Positions 1 through 5,143 of a stretch of DNA of 5,373 nucleotides are shown piece by piece. The stretch is from Candidatus Benthicola azotiphorus (GTDB lineage: Bacteria; Gemmatimonadota; Gemmatimonadetes; Palauibacterales; Palauibacteraceae): assembly GCA_947581745.1 (NCBI GenBank), contig CANPVW010000013.1:1-5373 (forward strand), given 5' to 3'. Below the pieces are notes generated by a model, which saw nothing but the letters and a program-made list of their open reading frames with translations, was not told the DNA's origin and did not search any database. How positions within the stretch are numbered: the stretch's first letter is position 1; each line of letters opens with the position of its first letter. A program made the position numbers and the translations under genes.

Positions 1-450
1 CTCGTGCTGAAAGGGTCGGCGGTGAACGACCAGTTCGCGGGCTTCTTCGGCGCCAGAGGTGGCTGGCTCGTGTCGCACCAGTTCGGAATGGGCGCCGGCG
101 GGTACGTCCTGGCGGGTGGGGTGGACGTCGAGCGTCCCGGCAGCGGCCCGCAGTCCCTCGACATGTGGTATGCGGGGGCCGAGTTCGAGTTCATCAGCGT
201 GTGGAGCCAGGTGTACCACATGACGGTTCTCGGCCTGATCGGGGGCGGATCGTTGGGTCTCGGGGACGAGTCCGACGGGATCTGGGTGCTCGAGCCGGCG
301 CTCAACCTGGAGTTCAACGTGGCCTCCTGGTTCCGGCTCGACTTCGGCGGCGGCTATCGGTTCGTGTGGGATGTGGACCTCGCCGGGCTCGACACGGGAG
401 ATCTGAGCCAGTTCTTCGGTCAGGTGTCGATGAAGTTCGGCGCGTTCTAG
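1..450 (+). CDS. C-terminal part of an outer-membrane beta-barrel protein (5' truncated by window edge)
   Basis: The frame is open from the first base to the TAG at 448-450, giving 149 visible residues. A GTG at position 4 exists, but the reading frame continues into the window edge and there is no signal peptide, so the true start almost certainly lies upstream. The protein is rich in Gly and aromatics, with alternating polar and hydrophobic stretches separated by short Gly/Asp turns (such as GARGGWLVSHQF, GGGYRFVWDVDL). It ends in the strand FFGQVSMKFGAF. A terminal Phe preceded by alternating hydrophobic residues is the usual beta-signal read by the BAM complex, so an outer-membrane barrel is the best call. 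There is no Cys in the visible part. I recognise no specific family and no substrate. It is separated from kdsB by a hairpin and is probably a different transcription unit. Confidence 0.7.
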   Translation, partial: LVLKGSAVNDQFAGFFGARGGWLVSHQFGMGAGGYVLAGGVDVERPGSGPQSLDMWYAGAEFEFISVWSQVYHMTVLGLIGGGSLGLGDESDGIWVLEPALNLEFNVASWFRLDFGGGYRFVWDVDLAGLDTGDLSQFFGQVSMKFGAF

Positions 451-457
451 GGCCGGG

Positions 458-481
458 CCCCGGGCGATCCTCGCCCCGGGG
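458..481 (+). terminator. GC-rich hairpin after the barrel gene, likely terminator
   Basis: CCCCGGGCGA (458-467) faces TCGCCCCGGGG (471-481) across a 3-base loop, forming a stem of about 10 pairs with one bulged C. It starts 7 bases after the stop codon of the barrel gene. Only two T residues follow (482-483), so it is not a textbook intrinsic terminator. Position and strength still fit the 3' end of the upstream transcript. Confidence 0.55.
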
Positions 482-511
482 TTGCCGCCTCCCTCGACAC
501 GCGACTAGTGT
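482..511 (+). promoter_or_regulatory. Weak candidate housekeeping promoter for the kdsB operon
   Basis: TTGCCG (482-487) and TAGTGT (506-511) lie 18 bases apart, roughly matching sigma-70 -35 and -10 hexamers. Transcription would start near 518, leaving about 30 bases before the kdsB ATG at 550. The site lies just after the terminator-like hairpin, where a new transcription unit would be expected. The hexamer matches are partial, so this is a suggestion only. Confidence 0.25.
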
Positions 512-549
512 GCCATCTCGATCGTGATCACCCTCAAATCGCGCCGGCC

Positions 550-1320
550 ATGGCTCCCATGCATGCCGTTGTGGTCGTTCCGGCCCGCTTCGACTCACAG
601 CGGTTTCCGGGCAAGGTCCTCGCCGACGTCGGCGGGCGTCCGCTCGTGCAGAGGGTGTACGAGAGCGCGGCGCGCGCCGAACGCGTGGACCGGGCCTACG
701 TGGCGACGGACTCCGACCGGGTCGAGCGGGCCTGTCGGGCGTTTACGGACCACGTTTGGCTCTCGAGGGCGTCCCATCCGAGCGGGACGGATCGGATAGC
801 GGAGATGGCGCTCGAGATCGATGCCGAGATCTTCGTGAACGTCCAGACCGACGAGCCGATGATGGATCCCGGCCTGGTCGACGCGCTCGTCGACCTCGTG
901 GACCGGGAACGCATCGATTTTGCCACTGCCGTCGCCCCGATCCACGAGGTGAGGGATTTCCTGGACCCGAACGTGGTCAAGGTGGTGTCCGACGGGGAAG
1001 GGAACGCGCTGTACTTCTCGCGGGCGCCCATTCCATGGCCCCGGGGCTCGAGTCTCGAACCCGGCGATGCGTGGCCCGAGGCCGTCCGGGCGTTCAAGCA
1101 CATCGGGATCTACGCCTACCGCCGCGAGGCGCTTCTGGAGCTGGCTCGAGCTCCGCGCTCTCCGGCGGAAGTGACGGAGAGCCTGGAGCAGCTCAGGGTG
1201 CTGGATCAGGGCTGGAAGATGCGGGTCCTCGAGTGGGACTACCACGGGATCGGCGTGGACACCGAATCCGACCTCGACAGACTTAGAACATACTTGAGAG
1301 ACAATACGTCAGATCTATAG
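550..1320 (+). CDS. kdsB: CMP-Kdo synthetase family, 3-deoxy-manno-octulosonate (probably 8-amino form) cytidylyltransferase
   Basis: It transfers CMP from CTP to Kdo, the activation step before WaaA adds the sugar to lipid A; it is cytoplasmic. With the ATG at 550 the protein has 256 residues, close to the family's usual 245-255. Family motifs run in order: N-terminal nucleotide-binding loop PARFDSQRFPGK (11-22), VATDSDRV (51-58), HPSGTDRIAE (76-85), the metal/CTP segment NVQTDEP (97-103), NVVKVV (141-146), ALYFSRAPIPW (153-163), KHIGIYAYRR (183-192), LEQLRVL (212-218) and GVDTESDL (235-242). Asp101 and Asp237 are the expected Mg ligands. Thr100 is odd, since the family normally has Gly there (NVQGDEP). 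An in-frame GTG at 508 adds 14 residues unlike the family, and ATG 559 is also possible; none has a clear Shine-Dalgarno. The kdnA/kdnB genes that follow suggest the true substrate is Kdo8N, as in Shewanella; this is inferred from context. Confidence 0.93.
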   Translation: MAPMHAVVVVPARFDSQRFPGKVLADVGGRPLVQRVYESAARAERVDRAYVATDSDRVERACRAFTDHVWLSRASHPSGTDRIAEMALEIDAEIFVNVQTDEPMMDPGLVDALVDLVDRERIDFATAVAPIHEVRDFLDPNVVKVVSDGEGNALYFSRAPIPWPRGSSLEPGDAWPEAVRAFKHIGIYAYRREALLELARAPRSPAEVTESLEQLRVLDQGWKMRVLEWDYHGIGVDTESDLDRLRTYLRDNTSDL

Positions 1321-1321
1321 A
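1294..1321 (+). promoter_or_regulatory. Promoter-like hexamers in the AT-rich end of kdsB (doubtful internal promoter)
   Basis: TTGAGA (1294-1299) and TATAGA (1316-1321) are spaced by 16 bases, close to sigma-70 consensus. They sit in an AT-rich stretch (1279-1333, about one-third GC) that contrasts with the rest of the window. The predicted start, near 1328, would fall only about 4 bases before the TTG start of kdnA and would leave its ribosome-binding site out of the transcript, which argues against a functional promoter. Confidence 0.2.
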
Positions 1322-1324
1322 GGA
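1319..1324 (+). promoter_or_regulatory. Ribosome-binding site that fixes the TTG start of kdnA
   Basis: AGAGGA lies 7 bases before the TTG at 1332 and overlaps the kdsB stop codon (TAG 1318-1320). Together with the family-typical N-terminus MPGFEVFG, it identifies the rare TTG as the start and suggests that translation of kdnA is coupled to that of kdsB. Confidence 0.65.
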
Positions 1325-1331
1325 TAACATT

Positions 1332-2519
1332 TTGCCAGGATTCGAAGTGTTCGGCGCGGAAGAGCGCCGGGAGGTGGCCGACGTTCTGGAGACGGGCGTT
1401 CTGTTCCGGTACGGCTTCGAGGGAGCGCGGGCGGGCCACTGGAAGGCGCGCACCTTCGAGCAGGAGCTGGCGGACCGGCTGGGCGTGAAGCGCGCGCACC
1501 TCTGTTCCAGTGGCACGGCCGCGCTCGACATCGCGCTGGCGGCGTGCGGGATCGGCGCCGGTGACGAGGTGATCGTGCCGCCGTTCACGTTCATCGCCAC
1601 GATAGAGAGCGTCCTCGGCGCGGGGGCGATACCCGTGTTCGCGGACGTCGATCTTACGCTGGGTCTCGACCCGGAGTCGGTGAAGGAGCGCATCACGGGT
1701 CGCACCAGGGCCGTAGTCCCGGTGCACATGTGCGGTTCCATGGCCCGGATCGAGGAGCTGGCTTCCGTGTGTTCCGAGTCGGGCCTGACGCTGATCGAGG
1801 ACACCGCCCAGGCCCTCGGCGCGAGCTTCCAGGGCCGGTCGCTGGGGACGTTCGGAGACGTCGGCTGCTTCTCTTTCGACCCGGTGAAGACCATCACCTG
1901 CGGCGAGGGCGGGGCGATCGTGACCGACGACGAGACGCTCTACCAGCGAGCGGCACAGTACGCGGACCACGGCCACGACCACCTCGGGGCGGACCGTGGG
2001 GCCGACGGACACCCGATTCTCGGTACCAACTGCAGGATCAGTGAGCTGGGCGCCGCCGTGGGCCTGGCGCAGCTCCGGAAGCTGGACGAGATCATACGGG
2101 TCCAGCGACGCAACAAGCGCCGCCTTCGGGAGGCGTTCGCCACCTGCGAGCGGGTGAGCTTCCGCGAGATTCCGGATCCGGAGGGAGACTCGGCCACCTT
2201 CCTGTCTCTGTTCGCCCCCGACGAGGACGCGGCCCGATCGTGGACGGCAGCCCTCGCCGCGGCCGGCGTGCCGGGGTGTTTCTACTGGTACGACAACAAC
2301 TGGCACTACCCGCGCAGGTGGGATCACCTGCGGGATCTGCGGACCGCGGGCCGCTCCCCGCTCACGCTGCTCGATCCGGCCCCCGACCTCTCCGTCCTTG
2401 ACATCGAGAGGTCGGACCGGATCATCTCGCGTACGATCTCGATGCTCGTCAAGCTGTCGTGGAGCGACGCGGAGCTGGACTCGCTCCACGCGCGGATCGC
2501 CGCGGCGCTGGAGGACTGA
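1332..2519 (+). CDS. kdnA: Kdo8N transaminase (DegT/DnrJ/EryC1/StrS family)
   Basis: PLP-dependent aminotransferase that converts the C8 aldehyde of oxidised Kdo to 8-amino-3,8-dideoxy-manno-octulosonate, with glutamate as the likely amino donor; cytoplasmic. It has 395 residues. Fold-type I landmarks are SSGTAAL (59-65, phosphate binding), PPFTFIAT (83-90), EDTAQALGA (156-164; Asp157 faces the PLP ring nitrogen), SFDPVKTITCGEGG (181-194; Lys186 is the Schiff-base lysine) and ADHGHDHLG (211-219). Segments that set KdnA apart from other sugar aminotransferases, as I recall the Shewanella oneidensis enzyme, are the N-terminus MPGFEVFG, REIPDPEGDSA (278-288), GCFYWYDNNWHY (315-326) and SRTISMLVKLSW (366-377). 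The start is TTG, supported by AGAGGA 7 bases upstream. It lies 11 bases after kdsB and 3 bases before kdnB, so this is one operon. A generic StrS-type aminotransferase is the only alternative, and the kdnB neighbour makes it unlikely. Confidence 0.92.
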   Translation: MPGFEVFGAEERREVADVLETGVLFRYGFEGARAGHWKARTFEQELADRLGVKRAHLCSSGTAALDIALAACGIGAGDEVIVPPFTFIATIESVLGAGAIPVFADVDLTLGLDPESVKERITGRTRAVVPVHMCGSMARIEELASVCSESGLTLIEDTAQALGASFQGRSLGTFGDVGCFSFDPVKTITCGEGGAIVTDDETLYQRAAQYADHGHDHLGADRGADGHPILGTNCRISELGAAVGLAQLRKLDEIIRVQRRNKRRLREAFATCERVSFREIPDPEGDSATFLSLFAPDEDAARSWTAALAAAGVPGCFYWYDNNWHYPRRWDHLRDLRTAGRSPLTLLDPAPDLSVLDIERSDRIISRTISMLVKLSWSDAELDSLHARIAAALED

Positions 2520-2522
2520 CCG

Positions 2523-3593
2523 ATGTTCAGGAACTTCCCGATGATCTCCCGCGTCGTCTTCGGTCGCGGGTGCTTCGACCAGCTGGAGGACATTCTCGCC
2601 GGGAAGCGCCGGCCCGGCAGCGACTCCATGGTCTTCGTGGTTGACGATGTGTTCGAGGACTCGGCGCTCGCGGATCGCATCCCGGTCGGAGAGGCGGACG
2701 CTCTCCTCTGGGCCGACGTGGACGTCGAGCCCAAGACCTCCTACGTGGATGAGATGACGGATCTCGTGAAGGCCGCCGTGGGCGACGAACCGGCGGGGAT
2801 CGTGGGGATCGGCGGCGGCAGCGTCATGGACCTCGCGAAGGCCGTCTCGCTGATGATGACCAACCCGGGCTCTTCCGCGGACTACCAGGGCTGGGACCTC
2901 ATTCGCAATCCAGCCGTGTACCACGCGGGCGTGCCGACGCTTTCGGGCACCGGCGCCGAGGTGTCGCGCACCGCCGTGCTCACGGGTCCCGAGAGAAAGC
3001 TCGGCCTCAACTCCGACCACACGGTGTTCGATCAGGTCGTCCTCGACCCGGACCTGATCGCGGACGCGCCGGACCGCCAGCGTTTCTACACCGGGATGGA
3101 CTGCTACATCCACTGCATCGAATCCCTGCAGGGCACCTACCTGAACGCATTCAGCGAAGCATACGGATCGAAGGCGCTGGAGCTGTGCCGCGAGGTCTTC
3201 CTGGGCGAGCGGACGCCGGAATCGGACGAGAAGCTGATGATGGCCTCGTTCTTCGGGGGAATGAGCATCGCCTACTCGCAGGTGGGGGTCGCGCACGCGA
3301 CGTCCTACGGACTGTCGTACGTGCTCGGACTCAAGCACGGGGAGGGAAACTGCGTCGCGTTCAGCCAGCTGGAGGAGTTCTATCCGGAGGGCGTGTCCGA
3401 ATTCCATCGGATGGCCGAGCTCGCCGGGGTGGAGCTTCCGGTCGGGGTGACGCACGGCCTGTCGGATGCGGAGATGGACCGCATGATCGACGTGTCGCTG
3501 GGCATGGGTCCGCTATGGGAAAACGCGCTCGGAGCGGACTGGCGAGAGCACATGTCGAGGGAGCGCCTGCGGGCCCTGTACGACAGGATGTAG
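2523..3593 (+). CDS. kdnB: Kdo 8-oxidase, iron-containing alcohol dehydrogenase family
   Basis: NAD(P)-dependent dehydrogenase that oxidises the C8 hydroxyl of Kdo to the aldehyde used by KdnA; cytoplasmic. It has 356 residues, the length expected for this group. The N-terminal nucleotide-binding domain carries VVFGRGCFDQL (11-21), GIGGGSVMDLAKA (95-107) and SGTGAEVSRT (141-150). The helical C-terminal domain holds the four metal ligands of the family: Asp193 and His197 (GMDCYIHC), His259 (VAHATSYG) and His272 (LKHGEGN). PGSSADYQGWDL (115-126), RKLGLNSDHTVFDQ (158-171) and the tail MGPLWENALG (328-337) match the Shewanella KdnB sequence as I recall it, more closely than they would a generic Fe-ADH. 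GGAGGA at 2510-2515, inside the end of kdnA, lies 7 bases before the ATG, implying translational coupling. All metal ligands are intact. Confidence 0.92.
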   Translation: MFRNFPMISRVVFGRGCFDQLEDILAGKRRPGSDSMVFVVDDVFEDSALADRIPVGEADALLWADVDVEPKTSYVDEMTDLVKAAVGDEPAGIVGIGGGSVMDLAKAVSLMMTNPGSSADYQGWDLIRNPAVYHAGVPTLSGTGAEVSRTAVLTGPERKLGLNSDHTVFDQVVLDPDLIADAPDRQRFYTGMDCYIHCIESLQGTYLNAFSEAYGSKALELCREVFLGERTPESDEKLMMASFFGGMSIAYSQVGVAHATSYGLSYVLGLKHGEGNCVAFSQLEEFYPEGVSEFHRMAELAGVELPVGVTHGLSDAEMDRMIDVSLGMGPLWENALGADWREHMSRERLRALYDRM

Positions 3594-3622
3594 CCGAGGT
3601 GAGGAAGCCAGACGGCGTGCGC

Positions 3623-3961
3623 ATGGAGATCCCGAAGGAGAATCCCCGGTCTCTCATCATCGACGTCGTCCGCCGCATCCCGGCAGGCCGGGTCGCTACC
3701 TACGGACAGGTGGCGGCGCTGGCCGGGATCAGGGGACACGCCCGACAGGTGGGCTACGCCATGCACGGGCTTCCGGCTGGCACGGACGTGCCGTGGCACC
3801 GAGTGGTCAACGCACGCGGGGAGATCAGCAGCCGAAGTTCCGGCTGCGGCGGCGAGGAGCAGAGGCGGCGCCTGGAGCGCGAGGGCGTGAAGTTCGATGC
3901 GGCGGAGAGGATCGATCTGGCGCGCTACCGGTGGCGGGCCCGTCCGGTGCCCTGGGAATGA
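3623..3961 (+). CDS. atl: Alkyltransferase-like (ATL) DNA-repair protein
   Basis: A small MGMT-fold protein (112 residues) that binds O6-alkylguanine without removing the alkyl group and hands the lesion to nucleotide excision repair. The fold is seen in IPAGRVATYGQVAALAG (19-35), the winged-helix segment RGHARQVGYAMHGLP (37-51) and the active-site loop VPWHRVVNARGEIS (56-69). Trp58 occupies the place of the reactive Cys in the PCHRV motif of true methyltransferases, which defines ATL proteins. Tyr27 and the Arg41 finger, used to flip the damaged base, are present, and IDLARYRW (97-104) is the usual C-terminal motif. The start is uncertain. ATG 3623 matches family length, but GTG 3617 has better-spaced AGGAAG (3602-3607), and GTG 3599 is also in frame. 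It begins 29 bases after kdnB and may share its transcript. The E. coli counterpart is Atl (YbaZ). Confidence 0.88.
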   Translation: MEIPKENPRSLIIDVVRRIPAGRVATYGQVAALAGIRGHARQVGYAMHGLPAGTDVPWHRVVNARGEISSRSSGCGGEEQRRRLEREGVKFDAAERIDLARYRWRARPVPWE

Positions 3962-3983
3962 CGTCTTCGCCGGCGCGGTCTAA
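3955..3983 (+). promoter_or_regulatory. Candidate ECF-type promoter for the sigma/anti-sigma operon
   Basis: GGAAT (3955-3959) and GTCTAA (3978-3983) are 18 bases apart, resembling the GGAA -35 and GTC/GTT -10 boxes bound by many ECF sigma factors. The -35 box overlaps the stop codon of the ATL gene. Transcription would start near 3990, giving a leader of about 130 bases before the sigma gene. Because ECF factors often transcribe their own operon, the position is sensible, but both motifs are short and the match was found by eye. Confidence 0.35.
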
Positions 3984-4118
3984 TGCCCGGACGGGAGGGT
4001 CTCAGGCGGTCGGGGGATCGCGCTCGGACCCACCCAAAGCCCGAGCCGGCAGCGGGGAAGGAAGGCATGCCGCAGCCCCACTGGAGGGACCGGCACGATC
4101 AGAACCGAGCTGCGGGCC

Positions 4119-4733
4119 GTGCGTGTCGCGGCTGAGCGACGGTTCGGCGATTCGGCGCTCCTGGTAGAGCCAGTGGAGCCGGCATCGGACCGATTCCTGA
4201 TCGACCGCGCGCGGGCCGGGGACGAGCGGGCGTTTCGCGAGCTGGTCGAGCGATACGAGCCCAGGGTGGCGGCCACGGTGGTCGGCATGCTGGGTGCGGG
4301 CGACGAAGCAGAGGATGTCGGGCAGGAGACGTTCATCCGGCTGTATCGCTCGCTGGACCGCTTCCGCGGTGACTCGAGCCTCGGGACGTACCTGACCCGG
4401 ATCGCGATCAACCTGTCGCTGACCGCCTTGAAGAGGCGAAAGCGTCGGACGTCGCGGTTCGTAAGCCGGGACGAGCGCGAACGGGAGCTGCCGGAGACAT
4501 CGGTGGATCCGCGTGGCGATCTCGAGCGGAAGGAGACGGCGCTCGAGGTGAGGGCGGCCGTGGAGGCGCTGGCGCCGGATCACCGTGCCGTGGTCGTCCT
4601 GAGGATGATCGACGGGCTCTCGACGCGAGAGACGGCCGAGATACTGGGGATCCCGGCCGGAACCGTGATGTCCCGGCTGGCGAGGGCGATGGACCGGCTG
4701 GAGCGAGCACTGAAGGAGCCGAACGATGAATGA
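4119..4733 (+). CDS. RNA polymerase ECF-family sigma factor
   Basis: Alternative sigma factor of the extracytoplasmic-function type (204 residues from GTG 4119). Sigma region 2 spans about residues 35-108, with DEAEDVGQETFIRLYRSLD (62-80), RFRGDSSLGTYLTRIAINL (81-99) and the basic stretch LKRRKRR (104-110). A charged linker (111-143) leads to region 4 (about 144-197), with LAPDHRAVVVLRMIDGLS (151-168) and the helix-turn-helix TAEILGIPAGTVMSRLARA (172-190). There is no region 1.1, region 3 or C-terminal extension, so this is a minimal ECF. The start is uncertain: no good Shine-Dalgarno precedes GTG 4119, and GTG 4173 would remove 18 residues that lie before the conserved domain. The stop overlaps the anti-sigma start by 8 bases, the usual arrangement of a co-translated pair. 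The stimulus cannot be read from the sequence; envelope stress is a reasonable guess. Confidence 0.9.
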   Translation: MRVAAERRFGDSALLVEPVEPASDRFLIDRARAGDERAFRELVERYEPRVAATVVGMLGAGDEAEDVGQETFIRLYRSLDRFRGDSSLGTYLTRIAINLSLTALKRRKRRTSRFVSRDERERELPETSVDPRGDLERKETALEVRAAVEALAPDHRAVVVLRMIDGLSTRETAEILGIPAGTVMSRLARAMDRLERALKEPNDE

Positions 4734-5133
4734 CCGCGAGCTTCTGATCCTGTATCGGGACGGAGAGCTGCCCGAAGCGCAGCGGGCCCGGGTCGAAGAA
4801 CGCCTGCGGACCGACTCCGAGCTGCGGGCCAGCCTCGAGCGGCTCGAGTCGGTGGCTGCCGCCCTCGGGCTGGGGGCGGCCACTTCCTTCGAGCCCTTCT
4901 TCGCGGCCCGGGTGGTGGCGAGACTCAGGCAGTCACGCCAGGTGTCGCCGGTAGAAGCGATGTACGAATCCCTGCGCTGGATGTTCGCACGGCTGGCCGT
5001 GGCCTGCGTCGTGCTGATTCTGAGCCTCGGCGTATACTCGGCGCTGGGGGGTGGCTACACCCGATCGCTGGTCGACGCGATGCTGGGGCTCCCCGAGGCC
5101 ACGCTGCAGACGGCCCTCACACTGGGGGGCTGA
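4726..5133 (+). CDS. Single-pass membrane anti-sigma factor (non-zinc type)
   Basis: A 135-residue protein predicted to hold the preceding ECF sigma factor inactive at the inner membrane. The N-terminal part (1-70) is helical and charged, opening with MNDRELLILYRDGELPE and continuing through VEERLRTDSELRASLERL (23-40), the pattern seen in many anti-sigma domains. One hydrophobic segment (about 88-108, ARLAVACVVLILSLGVYSAL) should span the membrane with the N-terminus in the cytoplasm, leaving a short periplasmic tail (about 109-135). The H-x3-C-x2-C zinc motif is missing and the only Cys (94) is in the membrane segment, so thiol-redox sensing through zinc is unlikely. AAGGAG (4713-4718) lies 7 bases before the ATG, inside the sigma gene, and the two frames overlap by 8 bases. 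The call rests mostly on position and architecture, as such proteins diverge quickly. Confidence 0.75.
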   Translation: MNDRELLILYRDGELPEAQRARVEERLRTDSELRASLERLESVAAALGLGAATSFEPFFAARVVARLRQSRQVSPVEAMYESLRWMFARLAVACVVLILSLGVYSALGGGYTRSLVDAMLGLPEATLQTALTLGG

Positions 5134-5143
5134 GGAGCGAGCC

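Noticed and set aside
508..549. In-frame GTG at 508 as the start of kdsB
   Set aside because: The 14 added residues (MCHLDRDHPQIAPA) do not resemble the KdsB N-terminus, which normally begins a few residues before the PAR loop, and there is no ribosome site. It also overlaps the candidate -10 box.
595..1245. A 216-codon - strand frame opposite kdsB
   Set aside because: Composition shadow of kdsB: no domain, no ribosome site, and the opposite strand carries a full set of conserved KdsB motifs.
1239..3455. A 738-codon open frame on the - strand, opposite the end of kdsB, all of kdnA and most of kdnB
   Set aside because: It is exactly antisense to well-identified genes, its product is dominated by Arg, His, Val and Glu without recognisable domains, and long antisense openings are expected in GC-rich coding DNA where third positions are G or C.
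3623..3961. Active O6-methylguanine-DNA methyltransferase
   Set aside because: The acceptor Cys of PCHRV is Trp here (PWHRVV), so the protein cannot take up the alkyl group. The short length also fits ATL.
3997..4031. GGGTC (3997-4001) pairing with GACCC (4027-4031) as a terminator or regulatory hairpin in the gap before the sigma gene
   Set aside because: Only five pairs enclose a 25-base loop and no T-tract follows. Such matches are common by chance at this GC content.
3793..4167. A + strand frame spanning the end of the ATL gene, the gap and the start of the sigma gene
   Set aside because: Most of it overlaps the ATL and sigma genes in another frame, the product is low-complexity (Arg, Ser, Gly, Ala), and no family is recognisable.
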